From Flavobacterium subsaxonicum WB 4.1-42 = DSM 21790 (GTDB taxonomy: Bacteria; Bacteroidota; Bacteroidia; Flavobacteriales; Flavobacteriaceae): a stretch of DNA of 64,000 bases. Positions 1 through 8,509 of the stretch are shown piece by piece; the stretch's first letter is position 1; every line of letters begins with the position of its first letter. The notes under the pieces are model-generated. The model did not search any database. It saw nothing but the letters and a program-made list of their open reading frames with translations, and was not told the DNA's origin. The translations under genes and the position numbers were made by a program. The DNA is taken from positions 239,152-303,151 of the forward strand of contig NZ_KE383911.1 in the NCBI RefSeq assembly GCF_000422725.1. The letters run 5' to 3'.

Positions 1-122
1 CGGCAAAGGCTTTGGGCATCCCTACGGTTTTGTACGATAAGCACAATGCCCACAATGCAACGGAAGCCGATTATAAAATTGACCATTTTAAAGACCTAAA
101 AGATATTTATCTTAATTCCTGA
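1..122 (+). CDS. 3' end of a HAD-like hydrolase (partial)
   Basis: The window opens inside a gene read in the frame starting at base 3 and ending with TGA at 120-122. The last 39 residues contain KALGIPTVLYD followed by a short tail with ADYKIDHFKDLKDIY. A Gly-Ile-Pro-Thr-Val-Leu strand followed by an 'A-D-Y-x-I-D-x-F-x-D-L' tail is typical of the C-terminal end of HAD-superfamily phosphatases, where the last strand is followed by the helix that closes the Rossmann core. The catalytic Asp motifs lie outside the window, so substrate and exact family cannot be judged. The next gene starts 14 bases downstream on the same strand and may be cotranscribed. Confidence 0.55.
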   Translation, partial: AKALGIPTVLYDKHNAHNATEADYKIDHFKDLKDIYLNS

Positions 123-136
123 AACTTAAACAACCT

Positions 137-835
137 ATGTATATTTCCAACAACCAGATTACAATACCCGACCCGGATACCATAGTTTGGAAATATTTAG
201 ACCTTTCCAAATTTTTAGACCTGCTGTTTTGCAGGCAACTGTTTATGTCGCGATCGGATAAGTTTGAAGACCAGTACGAGGGTACTTTTAGCGAACCTAC
301 TTTTGAGGAGATCAAAAAAATATCCGAACACAACAGGCAATTTTTAGATTACTATAAATCGCACCGTAAAAATGTGGTTATAAGCAGCTGGCATATTAAT
401 GAGTACGAGAGTTATGCCATGTGGCAGATATTTACCAAAAACAACGAGGGCCTGGCCATACAAAGCACCATTGGCCGTTTACAGGAGGCACTTGGCCCCG
501 AAAACCGCTACGACCAGCATATTGGCGAGGTAAAATATATTGATTACAAAAAGGAGTATATTCCTTTTAATGATACGTTTTTCCCGTTCCTGTTTAAGCG
601 CAAAAGCTTTCAGTACGAACGTGAGGTACGTATAATATCCGACCTTACCGAACATCATTTAAACATAAATGAGGGCGTTAAAGCCAACGTAGACATTAAC
701 CAGCTTATCGAGAAGATATACATTCACCCAAAATCAGAAAACTGGTACAAAAACCTTGTAATACAGCTGATGCAGCAATTGGGCTTTGATTTTAAAATAG
801 AAAAATCAGACCTGGAGAGTGATATCTTGATTTAG
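137..835 (+). CDS. DUF2971 family protein
   Basis: A 232-residue cytosolic protein with no signal peptide or membrane segment. The N-terminal block 'W-K-Y-L-D-L-S-K-F-L-D-L-L' followed by 'L-F-M-S-R-S-D-K-F-E-D-Q-Y-E-G' (about residues 19-50) and the later 'SSWHINEYESYAMWQIF' and 'F-x-Y-E-R-E-V-R' blocks are the hallmarks of DUF2971. This family is common in bacteria and phages, and its biochemical role is unknown. The gene lies 14 bases behind a HAD-like gene and faces the leftward lipoprotein gene across a palindromic spacer. The ATG at 137 gives the start expected for the family. Confidence 0.8.
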   Translation: MYISNNQITIPDPDTIVWKYLDLSKFLDLLFCRQLFMSRSDKFEDQYEGTFSEPTFEEIKKISEHNRQFLDYYKSHRKNVVISSWHINEYESYAMWQIFTKNNEGLAIQSTIGRLQEALGPENRYDQHIGEVKYIDYKKEYIPFNDTFFPFLFKRKSFQYEREVRIISDLTEHHLNINEGVKANVDINQLIEKIYIHPKSENWYKNLVIQLMQQLGFDFKIEKSDLESDILI

Positions 836-962
836 TGTTCAGTATTCAGTCACAGTAGGCAGTTACATGACCAAACAATTTTGAGTGAGATTCTTCGACT
901 CCGCTGCGCTGCGCTCAGAATGACATACAATGTCGCAAAACTGCGACTGAATACTGAACACT
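834..962. repeat. Intergenic palindrome with REP-like core
   Basis: A perfect 18-base inverted repeat (834-851 against 945-962; AGTGTTCAGTATTCAGTC and its complement) closes the gap between two convergent genes. Inside it, 894-925 reads TTCGACTCCGC, then GCTGCGCTGCGCTC, then AGAATGACA: a GC-rich word unlike the surrounding DNA. Related words occur in the loop at 49021-49044. The arms share CAGTCACAGT and AACTGCGACT with the spacer at 40704-40763. It could serve as a bidirectional terminator or be a non-autonomous REP-like element. Confidence 0.7.
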
Positions 963-967
963 GCAAA

Positions 968-1702
968 CTATTCTACCGGTTTATAATCGGTAACAGTCCA
1001 GTCGGCGGCAAGTAAGTCGGCGTAGTGGTAGTGCACCACATCGTTCTTATCGAAAGCGCCATTTTTGTTGATATCTTCGATGGTGCGGAAATAAATACGG
1101 TTTTGGGCATCAATAAGCGTCCAGTCTACCAGTTCCTGCACATCTCCCGATAATTTTTTAAAGTGTTTGCCATTAATCTCGCTAATGTAAAGCGATTTAA
1201 TATCGTTGCTGTCTACCTTGCCATCGGCATTGGTATCGGCATCTACAAGGGTGTACACCAGTATTTGCCTGCGGGTTTTATCGGCAATGGTATTAAGATA
1301 GGTTGCGGTTTGAATTTGCAGCTTCAGGTCGGTTAACGGCCTAAGCGCAGTAGAATCAACATGCTGAAATTTAAGGTTCTCAAAATAGCCGGTAATCTCA
1401 AAACGGTTGTAGTTGGATATAGCATAGCTAACAGAGCTGTTGGTACGGCTGGAACCATAGCTTCGGTTACTATCATCATAGATGCGTATATCGCCCACCG
1501 GGTGAATTAAGTACTTAGTGCCTTCCATTAAAATGGGCAGGTCGGCTATTTTAATCTGGGTAGAATCTACCTTTTTAGGCCTGGCCTCGGCAGCCTTAGC
1601 ACCTTCATAAATTACCTTTGGCTTTGGCTTTTCTTCTTTACAGCTAACCATAAAGGCAGCAGTAAAGGCAAGGACTATAATCGCGGCTTTTTTCATTTTC
1701 AT
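968..1702 (-). CDS. Lipoprotein with EF-hand-like loops
   Basis: The preferred start is the ATG at 1702 (or 1696), giving MKMKKAAIIVLAFTAAFMVSC, a lipoprotein signal with the lipobox Cys followed by KEEKPKPK. The in-frame ATG at 1729 would place extra hydrophobic residues before the positive charges. The mature protein of about 220 residues is unfamiliar, but two stretches near the C-terminus resemble EF-hand or dockerin loops: DADTNADGKVDSNDI and DINKNGAFDKNDV, with Asp/Asn at alternating positions. Calcium binding is therefore plausible. It is the last gene of a leftward set with a TonB-dependent receptor (41 bases upstream) and an M23 peptidase, so it may be a cell-envelope partner of the receptor. 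Confidence 0.65.
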   Translation of the reverse strand: MKMKKAAIIVLAFTAAFMVSCKEEKPKPKVIYEGAKAAEARPKKVDSTQIKIADLPILMEGTKYLIHPVGDIRIYDDSNRSYGSSRTNSSVSYAISNYNRFEITGYFENLKFQHVDSTALRPLTDLKLQIQTATYLNTIADKTRRQILVYTLVDADTNADGKVDSNDIKSLYISEINGKHFKKLSGDVQELVDWTLIDAQNRIYFRTIEDINKNGAFDKNDVVHYHYADLLAADWTVTDYKPVE

Positions 1703-1742
1703 CAGTAGATATATACCAAAAATAAGCAATTTGTTTCAATAA

Positions 1743-4244
1743 TTATATCTTAGCCGTAAGCTTAAGGCTGAAAACACGCGTGGTTAAGTAGTTAGGTATA
1801 CCGTACTGGCTTTTAGTATATACATCGCGCACCCATGTATTGGTAATAGAGTTCTGGTTATCGAACAGGTTAAATATCTCAAGGCCAAGGGCAAGCTCTT
1901 TAAACGGCTGCAGCCATTTGGCTTTAGGCTTGTCGCCTTCTTTAACCGGGGTACCATCTACAAAAACATACGAGAAACCGGCATCGGCACGGCGGTAATC
2001 GTTAAGGCGGCTCTGGTAAATATAAGAGTCGGCATACGATGGCGAACCACCCGGCAAACCGGTGTTGTACACTAAATTAAGGTACATTTTAAGGCTTGGT
2101 ATGTTAGGCACATAATCCTGGAACAACACCGCCACTTTAAGCCTTTGGTCAGTCGGGCGGGCAATGTAGCCACGGCCGTTAATATTTTCTTCGGTCTTCA
2201 TGTAACCAACACTAATCCACGACTCCGTACCCGGTACAAACTCACCGTTCATACGCATATCAAGGCCGTAAGCATAGGCAACCGCATCATTATTGGCGCG
2301 GTAGCGAATACGCACATTCTCTAACGTATAGGTATTAACATTATTCATGTCTTTATAATAGGCTTCGGTAACCAGCTTAAACGGCCTTTCCCAAAGTTTA
2401 AAGCTATAATCGTTACCGGCAACTATGTGTACAGATCGCTGCGCTTTAACACTGGGGCGCACCATGCCAAGCGAATCGCGTAGCTCGCGGTAAAACGGCG
2501 GCTGTTGGTACAAACCTCCCGAAAGGCGGAAAAGCATATTTGTTCGCTCCCATTTCGGTTTAAGGGCCAGTTGCCCACGTGGGCTAACCACTATCTGGCT
2601 TTTGCCATCAAGGCCATCGCCTGTAACCTGCCACTGATGCACGCGGGCACCGGCATTCATATATAATTCGCTTTCGCCAACCGTAACTTTTCGGCTCCAT
2701 TGTGCATAGCCCGAAAAACGGTTTATAGTAACAAAATTAGTGGCCCTTATAGTATTATACGGCACAAGCGGACCTGTGTAAGGCGTGTAAGGCTGATCGT
2801 TAGGCACCATATCTATAACCGGTGGCCTGATAGAAAACCCGGCAGAGTCGATAACCTCCCACTCTAAAAGGCGGTCGCGAATATCCTCGCGGGTATATTT
2901 TACACCCCACTCTACTTTATTATCGCCAATATCGTGGTAGCCTTTAATCTCTGCATTGGCAATAAGGGCATCCAGGTCGTTACGGGCATGGTTTAGCTGA
3001 GAGCCTACCCCACGGGCAAACTGGATATCGCCAAACGTGTCCGACCCTATGTTGCTGTCTACCTCGCCAAGGGCATACTGCGCAAGGATATCAAAATATT
3101 CCTGCTCCTGAGTGTGGTAAACCGATCCGATAAACTTTAAAGCAAAGTTTTTAGACACTTTATATTTAGAGGTAAAGGCACCAAAAAAGGTTTGGTATTC
3201 GTCTTTTTCCTGGCCTTCGTAAAATATTTGTAGTGCAATAGGGTCGTTTATGGTACCAAAGTTTGTTTGCCTTGAAAGTGGCTGGTACTGGTATTTGTTT
3301 TGTGCAATGTTACCCAGAAAACTAAAGTCCCATTTTTCGTTAGGGGTAAAGGTTACAAGGCTTTGCACATCTATAAATGTAGGCCTAAAGTTGGTTTGCG
3401 TTTCCTGGCTGTTAACCAACAGGCTGTTATCGCGGTAACGGGCACCTACAATAGCACCCCATCTTTTATCTTTAGAAACACCCTCTAAGGTTAGGCTTCC
3501 GCCGAGGAAACTCGCCTCTAAAGCAGCACCGTAACGGGTTGGTTTTCTGTAAGTAATATCCAGCACCGATGACATTTTATCGCCATATTTAGACTGGAAA
3601 CCACCGGCAGAAAAATCAACGTTAGATACCATAGCGCTGTTGGTAAAGCTAAGCCCTTCCTGCTGGCCGGAACGGATTAAAAACGGACGGTAAATTTCTA
3701 TATCGTTAACATACACAAGGTTCTCATCAAAGTTACCCCCGCGCACATTATAGCCTGTACTAAGCTCGTTATTAGCATTAACCCCTGCGAACGATTTTAA
3801 GATATTCTCTACACCCGGGTTAGGCCCCAGCATGCGCAATATAACTTCCGGTTCTATGGTGGTTATACCCTCAACCTCTTTACGGCCGGTATCTTTGTTG
3901 ATTACAAGGTTGCCAAGTTCTTCGACGCTTGTGTTAAGCTTAGAGTTAAACTCAAAACTGTCGCCCATGCCCATCTCTAAGTAAAAAGCCGATAATTTAA
4001 AACTTATGTGCGAAAACCAAACGGTTACAGGAGTATCGGCAGGAATTGTTATCTGGTAAAAACCGGTTTTATCGGTAGTGGCCTGTACACGCCCGGCAGG
4101 CCCATCATAAAAAATGCTTACCCCTTCTACAGGCTTGTTGTCTTCGTCTATCATAATACCGTATAAAACGGGATTTTGCTGGGCAAAAGCAACCGTACAA
4201 AATAATAGGAACAGTAACGTTAAAAGCTTATTTATTGTTTTCAA
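1743..4244 (-). CDS. TonB-dependent receptor with carboxypeptidase-like N-terminal domain
   Basis: An outer-membrane receptor of about 833 residues. A signal peptide (KTINKLLTLLFLLFCTVAFAQ) is followed by a carboxypeptidase-regulatory-like beta domain (VLYGIMIDEDNKPVEGVSIFYDG), a plug with 'NPGVENILKSFAGV' and 'NVRGGNFDENLVYVNDIEIYRP', and a long beta-barrel with alternating aromatic strands. The only upstream ATG (4304) would put 20 unlikely residues in front of the signal peptide and overlap the peptidase gene by 77 bases. A TTG at 4244 instead gives M-K-T-I-N-K at the edge of the signal peptide with a 17-base overlap, so TTG is the likely start. The ligand is unknown. There is no SusD partner, which argues against a glycan-uptake locus. 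Confidence 0.85.
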   Translation of the reverse strand: MKTINKLLTLLFLLFCTVAFAQQNPVLYGIMIDEDNKPVEGVSIFYDGPAGRVQATTDKTGFYQITIPADTPVTVWFSHISFKLSAFYLEMGMGDSFEFNSKLNTSVEELGNLVINKDTGRKEVEGITTIEPEVILRMLGPNPGVENILKSFAGVNANNELSTGYNVRGGNFDENLVYVNDIEIYRPFLIRSGQQEGLSFTNSAMVSNVDFSAGGFQSKYGDKMSSVLDITYRKPTRYGAALEASFLGGSLTLEGVSKDKRWGAIVGARYRDNSLLVNSQETQTNFRPTFIDVQSLVTFTPNEKWDFSFLGNIAQNKYQYQPLSRQTNFGTINDPIALQIFYEGQEKDEYQTFFGAFTSKYKVSKNFALKFIGSVYHTQEQEYFDILAQYALGEVDSNIGSDTFGDIQFARGVGSQLNHARNDLDALIANAEIKGYHDIGDNKVEWGVKYTREDIRDRLLEWEVIDSAGFSIRPPVIDMVPNDQPYTPYTGPLVPYNTIRATNFVTINRFSGYAQWSRKVTVGESELYMNAGARVHQWQVTGDGLDGKSQIVVSPRGQLALKPKWERTNMLFRLSGGLYQQPPFYRELRDSLGMVRPSVKAQRSVHIVAGNDYSFKLWERPFKLVTEAYYKDMNNVNTYTLENVRIRYRANNDAVAYAYGLDMRMNGEFVPGTESWISVGYMKTEENINGRGYIARPTDQRLKVAVLFQDYVPNIPSLKMYLNLVYNTGLPGGSPSYADSYIYQSRLNDYRRADAGFSYVFVDGTPVKEGDKPKAKWLQPFKELALGLEIFNLFDNQNSITNTWVRDVYTKSQYGIPNYLTTRVFSLKLTAKI

Positions 4245-5946
4245 CAGCGGCAGTATTTTGTGTTCTAAAAAAATGAGTTTCAAAGGTAGTAGAATTTCCA
4301 ACATTATCGGTAACCGTAACTTTTAAATCGTTGCGGCCCTCGGCTACTACCCCATCACTAAAATTGTGAAAGATAATCCTGGTCTTATAATCGTAATGCA
4401 TTAATATCCATTTACCGTTTAGCCATGCATCAAAGGTAGCAATACCACTCATGTCATCGCTAATTTTAAGGCTAAAAGTATCGTTTTTGGTAAGCCATTT
4501 ACCTTCGGCAAAGCTTGGGCTAAAAATTTTAGGGGCAGTGGTATCCATCGCCAGTTTAAAATTGCCCAGTGTTTTTACCTTGGCAGTTAGCTTGCCGTCT
4601 TCCATGTACGTGTTGTTATAAGAGATTCTCTTATCGGTAAAGCCGGCAATAAAGGTTTTAGGCAGTTTTTCTTTGGGTATGTTAGCCGCATCAAAAGATA
4701 CTGTAACCGCAGTGTGCACCGGTACGGTGGCATTGTGCAGGTGCAGTACAGAATCGGTAACATCAAAATCCATATAAAAATCGTCGTAAAGCGCATTGGC
4801 CGGAATAAAAACCGACACATTGTTCTTGGTATAATTATTATCGTTAGCGGCCTTTACAAAATAAGGCGTAACGTGTTTAGGGTCGGCTACGGTGCCGGGC
4901 TTATCGCTGTATTCAATACTGCCGTTAACCAGGGTTTTGTTGCCATGAAAATCGCTTACCACTATCCTGAAGTTCTTAACCGTATCTTTTACAATAGTAA
5001 ACTGGCCGTTGGTACCGGTGTGCTTTAACAGCGATAACGGGTACGGCGTTTTTACAAACAGCTTCTGGAAACGCTGGCCCGTGTTGTAATAACGCGGATA
5101 ATCTATAAAATTGTTTACGTAGCGCGATTCGTCGAACGCAAAGGTGTCGAACATATAGCTAAAATGCGGGCTGCCGTTAAAAAACGTCTCCACTTTAAAA
5201 ATGCCGTTGTTGCCCGAGCTACCGGTAGATTTATCGGTAGTGCTTATCGAGAAGCCTATTTTGCCTTTGGCATACACCTTATCGGCAATATAAGTACCGT
5301 CTTTTTGCAGCTTAAGGTTAATAAGCATAGGCTTTTTAGACTCGTTTACCACGGCATCATCGCTTAAGGGGTACACCACAATGCCATGAATGGCGGGTGC
5401 CTTGGTATCCTGCATTTTTTTGTTAAGGCCAAAAAGCAGTGGGTTTAATATCATTTCGGTCTTGGTATCGCGGTATTCAAAGTGAAGATGGGGTCCGCCA
5501 GAGCCGCCTGAGTTACCGGAATAGGCCACTACTTCGCCCTGCACTACCTCCAGCTCGCCCGGTTTAGGGAACAGCTCTATATCAAACGACTTTTTTTCGT
5601 ATTGCTTGGCGCGAACGTAGGCCTCTATTTTTGGGCCGTAAGCACTTAGGTGGCCGTATAGTGTTGTAAAACCGTTGGGATGGTCTATATAAAGCGCCGT
5701 ACCGTAGCCATAGCTGGATACTTTTATGCGCGACACATGCCCGCCTGCAGCAGCATACACAGGATGGCCAGTGGTTTGATTGGTACGGAAATCGAGGCCG
5801 GCATGAAAATGATTGGTGCGCAGCTCGCCAAAAGTGCCCGACGGATGCACGGGCAAATCCATTGGAGAACGGAAGTAATCCTGCGGGTAAGGGCTTTGCG
5901 CCGAAAGCGTTAGGCTAAATAATAGTGCAAGTAAGGAAAATCTCAT
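4228..5946 (-). CDS. Secreted M23 family metallopeptidase
   Basis: A 572-residue exported protein (MRFSLLALLFSLTLSAQ signal). The LytM/M23 zinc site is intact: H48-x3-D52 in HFHAGLDFR and H153-L-H155 in GPHLHFEYR, with H99 in LYGHL. M23 enzymes usually cut peptidoglycan cross-bridges or act as activators of other amidases. The catalytic domain ends near residue 170. The remaining 400 residues are Ig-like or beta-sandwich in character, with repeated 'DKSTGSSGNNGIF' and 'DDMSGIATFDAWLNGKWI' style strands, which suggests substrate or surface binding. It is the first gene of a leftward operon, overlapping the TonB-dependent receptor behind it. Confidence 0.88.
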   Translation of the reverse strand: MRFSLLALLFSLTLSAQSPYPQDYFRSPMDLPVHPSGTFGELRTNHFHAGLDFRTNQTTGHPVYAAAGGHVSRIKVSSYGYGTALYIDHPNGFTTLYGHLSAYGPKIEAYVRAKQYEKKSFDIELFPKPGELEVVQGEVVAYSGNSGGSGGPHLHFEYRDTKTEMILNPLLFGLNKKMQDTKAPAIHGIVVYPLSDDAVVNESKKPMLINLKLQKDGTYIADKVYAKGKIGFSISTTDKSTGSSGNNGIFKVETFFNGSPHFSYMFDTFAFDESRYVNNFIDYPRYYNTGQRFQKLFVKTPYPLSLLKHTGTNGQFTIVKDTVKNFRIVVSDFHGNKTLVNGSIEYSDKPGTVADPKHVTPYFVKAANDNNYTKNNVSVFIPANALYDDFYMDFDVTDSVLHLHNATVPVHTAVTVSFDAANIPKEKLPKTFIAGFTDKRISYNNTYMEDGKLTAKVKTLGNFKLAMDTTAPKIFSPSFAEGKWLTKNDTFSLKISDDMSGIATFDAWLNGKWILMHYDYKTRIIFHNFSDGVVAEGRNDLKVTVTDNVGNSTTFETHFFRTQNTAAVENNK

Positions 5947-6065
5947 TGGGCTAAAATATAAAAAACCACTAAAAAAACCGCAGCCTTTAGCTTAAACTTA
6001 TAACTATGCCACACGCAATTTATTACAGGAAATTTAAAAAAAACTAAGATTTTTACACCCAACTA

Positions 6066-6095
6066 TTGTTTCTCATTAAAGTAATCTTAACTTTG
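6066..6095 (+). promoter_or_regulatory. Bacteroidota-type promoter of the zapB-like/zapA operon
   Basis: TTG (6066-6068), 19 bases, then TAACTTTG (6088-6095), a full match to the TAnnTTTG -7 box. The ATG follows 12 bases later, so the leader would be only a few nucleotides long. Confidence 0.75.
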
Positions 6096-6107
6096 TAAAA
6101 TCATGTA

Positions 6108-6413
6108 ATGAAATTTGCAGAGATGAGCGGATTGTCTGAAATTGTTGATTCTCTTGAAAGTAAGCTCGATATGCTGGCCCGAAGGCTGGAGCATGCCGAT
6201 AAAGCTAAGAAAGGACTGGAAAGCGAAATATCACATTCGGCTGCGCTCATTAACAGGCAGGCAGAGGAAATAGCGGCGCTTAAACAGCAAAACGAATCCT
6301 TAAAAATGGCAAACTCATTATTAGGCAGCGACGAAAACAAGAGAGATACGAAACTCAGGATAAATTCTTTGATACGCGAAATTGATTATTGCATAGCACA
6401 ACTTTCTGATTAA
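6108..6413 (+). CDS. Small coiled-coil protein, ZapB-like
   Basis: 101 residues, almost entirely heptad-like helix (about residues 8-75: EIVDSLESKLDMLARRLEHA ... EEIAALKQQNESLKMAN) with a short charged tail. It is the first gene of an operon with zapA, eight bases apart. By size, coiled-coil content and position it is likely to be a ZapB-type division factor that bridges FtsZ-bound ZapA. This is an inference from context, since ZapB proteins share little sequence. The ATG at 6108 is used; a second ATG at 6123 (MSGLSEIV) is also possible because the promoter -7 box ends only 12 bases before the first. Confidence 0.65.
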   Translation: MKFAEMSGLSEIVDSLESKLDMLARRLEHADKAKKGLESEISHSAALINRQAEEIAALKQQNESLKMANSLLGSDENKRDTKLRINSLIREIDYCIAQLSD

Positions 6414-6420
6414 AGAAGGA

Positions 6421-6714
6421 ATGGACGACAAACTGAAAATTAAAATATCGATTGCAGACAGGGTATACCCGTTAACGGTAGACCCCTCTCAGGAAGAAGG
6501 GCTTAGAAGCGCTTCTAAAAAAATTGATGCCATGATAAAGCAGTTTGAAGAAAACTATGCCGTAAGGGATAAGCAGGATGTACTGGCAATGTGTGCGCTA
6601 CAATTTGCATCGCTTAGCGAGCAAAAAGTATTAGACCGCTCTGAAGAGCTGGAAGCCACGCAGGCACGCCTTTTACAGATGGATGAAAGACTGGGAGACC
6701 TTCTCAAACAATAA
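6421..6714 (+). CDS. zapA: Cell division protein ZapA
   Basis: 97 residues with the ZapA layout: an N-terminal beta domain (LKIKISIADRVYPLTVDPSQEEGLRSASKKID) followed by a long C-terminal helix ending in LEATQARLLQMDERLGDLL. ZapA binds FtsZ, stabilises protofilament bundles and recruits ZapB at the septum. The 'R-x-Y-P-L-T-V' and 'E-E-x-L-R-x-A' blocks are well conserved in Bacteroidota homologues. It is second in a two-gene operon and is followed directly by 6S RNA, the same neighbour order (zapA then 6S RNA) seen in enterobacteria. Confidence 0.92.
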   Translation: MDDKLKIKISIADRVYPLTVDPSQEEGLRSASKKIDAMIKQFEENYAVRDKQDVLAMCALQFASLSEQKVLDRSEELEATQARLLQMDERLGDLLKQ

Positions 6715-6744
6715 AATACGTTCTTAAACATACGTCAATAATAC

Positions 6745-6908
6745 TGCCTACATTAGTACTTTTTTGATAAACTCAACGCCAATTTTTTAAAAATGGGTGA
6801 ATCGTCGCTACTATAGCAAGCTGCCCTGAGCAGATCCTTGAACAGCGGGTTAGCCCAAAACTTGTTACACCGAGTTTATACAATTACCCACTGATGTAGG
6901 CTTTTTTT
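6745..6908 (+). ncRNA. ssrS: 6S RNA, flavobacterial type
   Basis: A gene-free stretch of 226 bases between zapA and rny holds an RNA-like unit of about 160 nt. Its ends pair: GCCTACATTAGT (6746-6757) with ACTGATGTAGGC (6890-6901, one G-U pair), followed by nine T (6902-6910) as a terminator. A second helix, AAACTC (6769-6774) with GAGTTT (6872-6877), continues the long rod inward. The size, the rod shape with terminal closing stem, and the position next to zapA match 6S RNA, which binds the RNA polymerase holoenzyme in stationary phase. The central bubble lies around 6800-6850. The 5' end is estimated from the stem. Confidence 0.82.
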
Positions 6909-6940
6909 TTACATATACATATACACCAAACAAACAACCT

Positions 6941-8506
6941 ATGGACATGACATTAATGATAATTATCGGGATAGTAATAGGGCTGGCAATTGGCTTCGGG
7001 GTGGCAAAATTCCTGGAGAAAAAAAGTGCCGGCAGCTTATTGAGCAGCGCCAAAAAAGATGCTGAATCTATCATAAAAGACGCAACAAACCAGGGAGAAA
7101 ACCTGAAGAAAGATAAATTACTACAGGCTAAAGAAAAATTTCTTGAACTTAAAGCCGAGCACGAGCAGGTTATTTTAGGCAAGGACAAAAAAATTGCCGA
7201 AGCCGAAAAAAGAACTCGCGATAAAGAATCGCAGGTTTCTAACGAGCTTGCCAAGGTTAAAAAAACCAATGATGAGGCCGAAGCTAAAATTTTAGACTAT
7301 ACCACCCGTATAGAGCACCTTGATAAAAAACAGCAAGAAATAGACAGGCTGCACAAAAGCCAGGTAGACCAGCTGGAGGTTATTAGTGGCCTATCAGCCG
7401 AAGAAGCTAAGAACCAATTGGTAGAAAGCCTTAAGGCCGAAGCCAAGAGCACTGCTATGAGCCACATTCAGGATACTATAGAAGAGGCTAAGCTTACTGC
7501 ACAGCAGGAGGCTAAAAAAATAATAATAAACACTATTCAGCGTGTAGGTACTGAGGAAGCGGTAGAAAACTGCGTATCTGTATTTAATATCGAATCTGAT
7601 GATGTTAAAGGCCGTATTATTGGCCGTGAGGGCCGTAACATACGTGCTCTTGAAGCCGCTACCGGTGTAGAAATTATTGTAGATGATACCCCGGAGGCTA
7701 TTATACTATCGTGCTTTGACCCTGTACGTAGGGAAATTGCACGCCTTGCACTGCACAAACTGGTTACAGACGGGCGTATTCACCCGGCGCGTATTGAAGA
7801 GGTGGTTGGCAAAACTGCCAAACAAATTGAAGACGAAATTATAGAAGTGGGTAAACGTACCGTTATTGACCTTGGTATACACGGACTGCACCCTGAACTT
7901 ATAAAAATTGTGGGAAGGATGAAATACCGTTCTTCTTACGGGCAAAACCTGCTGCAACACTCGCGCGAAGTATCTAAACTTTGTGGTATTATGGCAGCGG
8001 AGCTTGGCCTTAACGTTAAGCTTGCTAAAAGAGCCGGTTTACTACACGATATTGGTAAAGTGCCGGATGCTGAAAGCGACCTTCCGCACGCATTACTGGG
8101 TATGCAGTGGGCTGAAAAATATGGTGAGAAAGAAGAGGTTTGCAACGCTATTGGTGCCCACCACGACGAGATAGAAATGAAATCGATGCTATCGCCTATT
8201 ATACAGGTGTGTGATGCTATATCGGGCGCAAGGCCGGGTGCAAGAAGGCAGGTACTGGATTCTTACATTCAGCGTCTTAAAGACCTTGAAGATATTGCTT
8301 ACGGCTTTCCGGGCGTTAAAAGTGCCTACGCCATACAGGCCGGACGTGAGTTGCGTGTTATTGTAGAAAGCGAAAAAGTAAGCGATGACCTTGCTGCTAA
8401 CCTTTCTTTTGAGATCTCTCACAAAATTCAAACCGAAATGACCTATCCCGGACAGGTAAAAATTACCGTAATCAGGGAAACAAGGGCGGTTAATATAGCT
8501 AAATAA
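6941..8506 (+). CDS. rny: Ribonuclease Y
   Basis: 521 residues with the full RNase Y architecture: an N-terminal membrane anchor (MIIIGIVIGLAIGFGVAKFL), a long charged coiled coil to about residue 200, a KH domain with the GxxG loop in IIGREGRNIRALE, and an HD phosphodiesterase domain (LLQHSREVSKL ... RAGLLHDIGKVPD ... AHHDE). It is the membrane-bound endoribonuclease that starts mRNA decay. Length matches the family norm of about 520. It follows 6S RNA with its own leader and is the last rightward gene before a convergent efflux operon. Confidence 0.97.
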   Translation: MDMTLMIIIGIVIGLAIGFGVAKFLEKKSAGSLLSSAKKDAESIIKDATNQGENLKKDKLLQAKEKFLELKAEHEQVILGKDKKIAEAEKRTRDKESQVSNELAKVKKTNDEAEAKILDYTTRIEHLDKKQQEIDRLHKSQVDQLEVISGLSAEEAKNQLVESLKAEAKSTAMSHIQDTIEEAKLTAQQEAKKIIINTIQRVGTEEAVENCVSVFNIESDDVKGRIIGREGRNIRALEAATGVEIIVDDTPEAIILSCFDPVRREIARLALHKLVTDGRIHPARIEEVVGKTAKQIEDEIIEVGKRTVIDLGIHGLHPELIKIVGRMKYRSSYGQNLLQHSREVSKLCGIMAAELGLNVKLAKRAGLLHDIGKVPDAESDLPHALLGMQWAEKYGEKEEVCNAIGAHHDEIEMKSMLSPIIQVCDAISGARPGARRQVLDSYIQRLKDLEDIAYGFPGVKSAYAIQAGRELRVIVESEKVSDDLAANLSFEISHKIQTEMTYPGQVKITVIRETRAVNIAK

Positions 8507-8509
8507 GAT

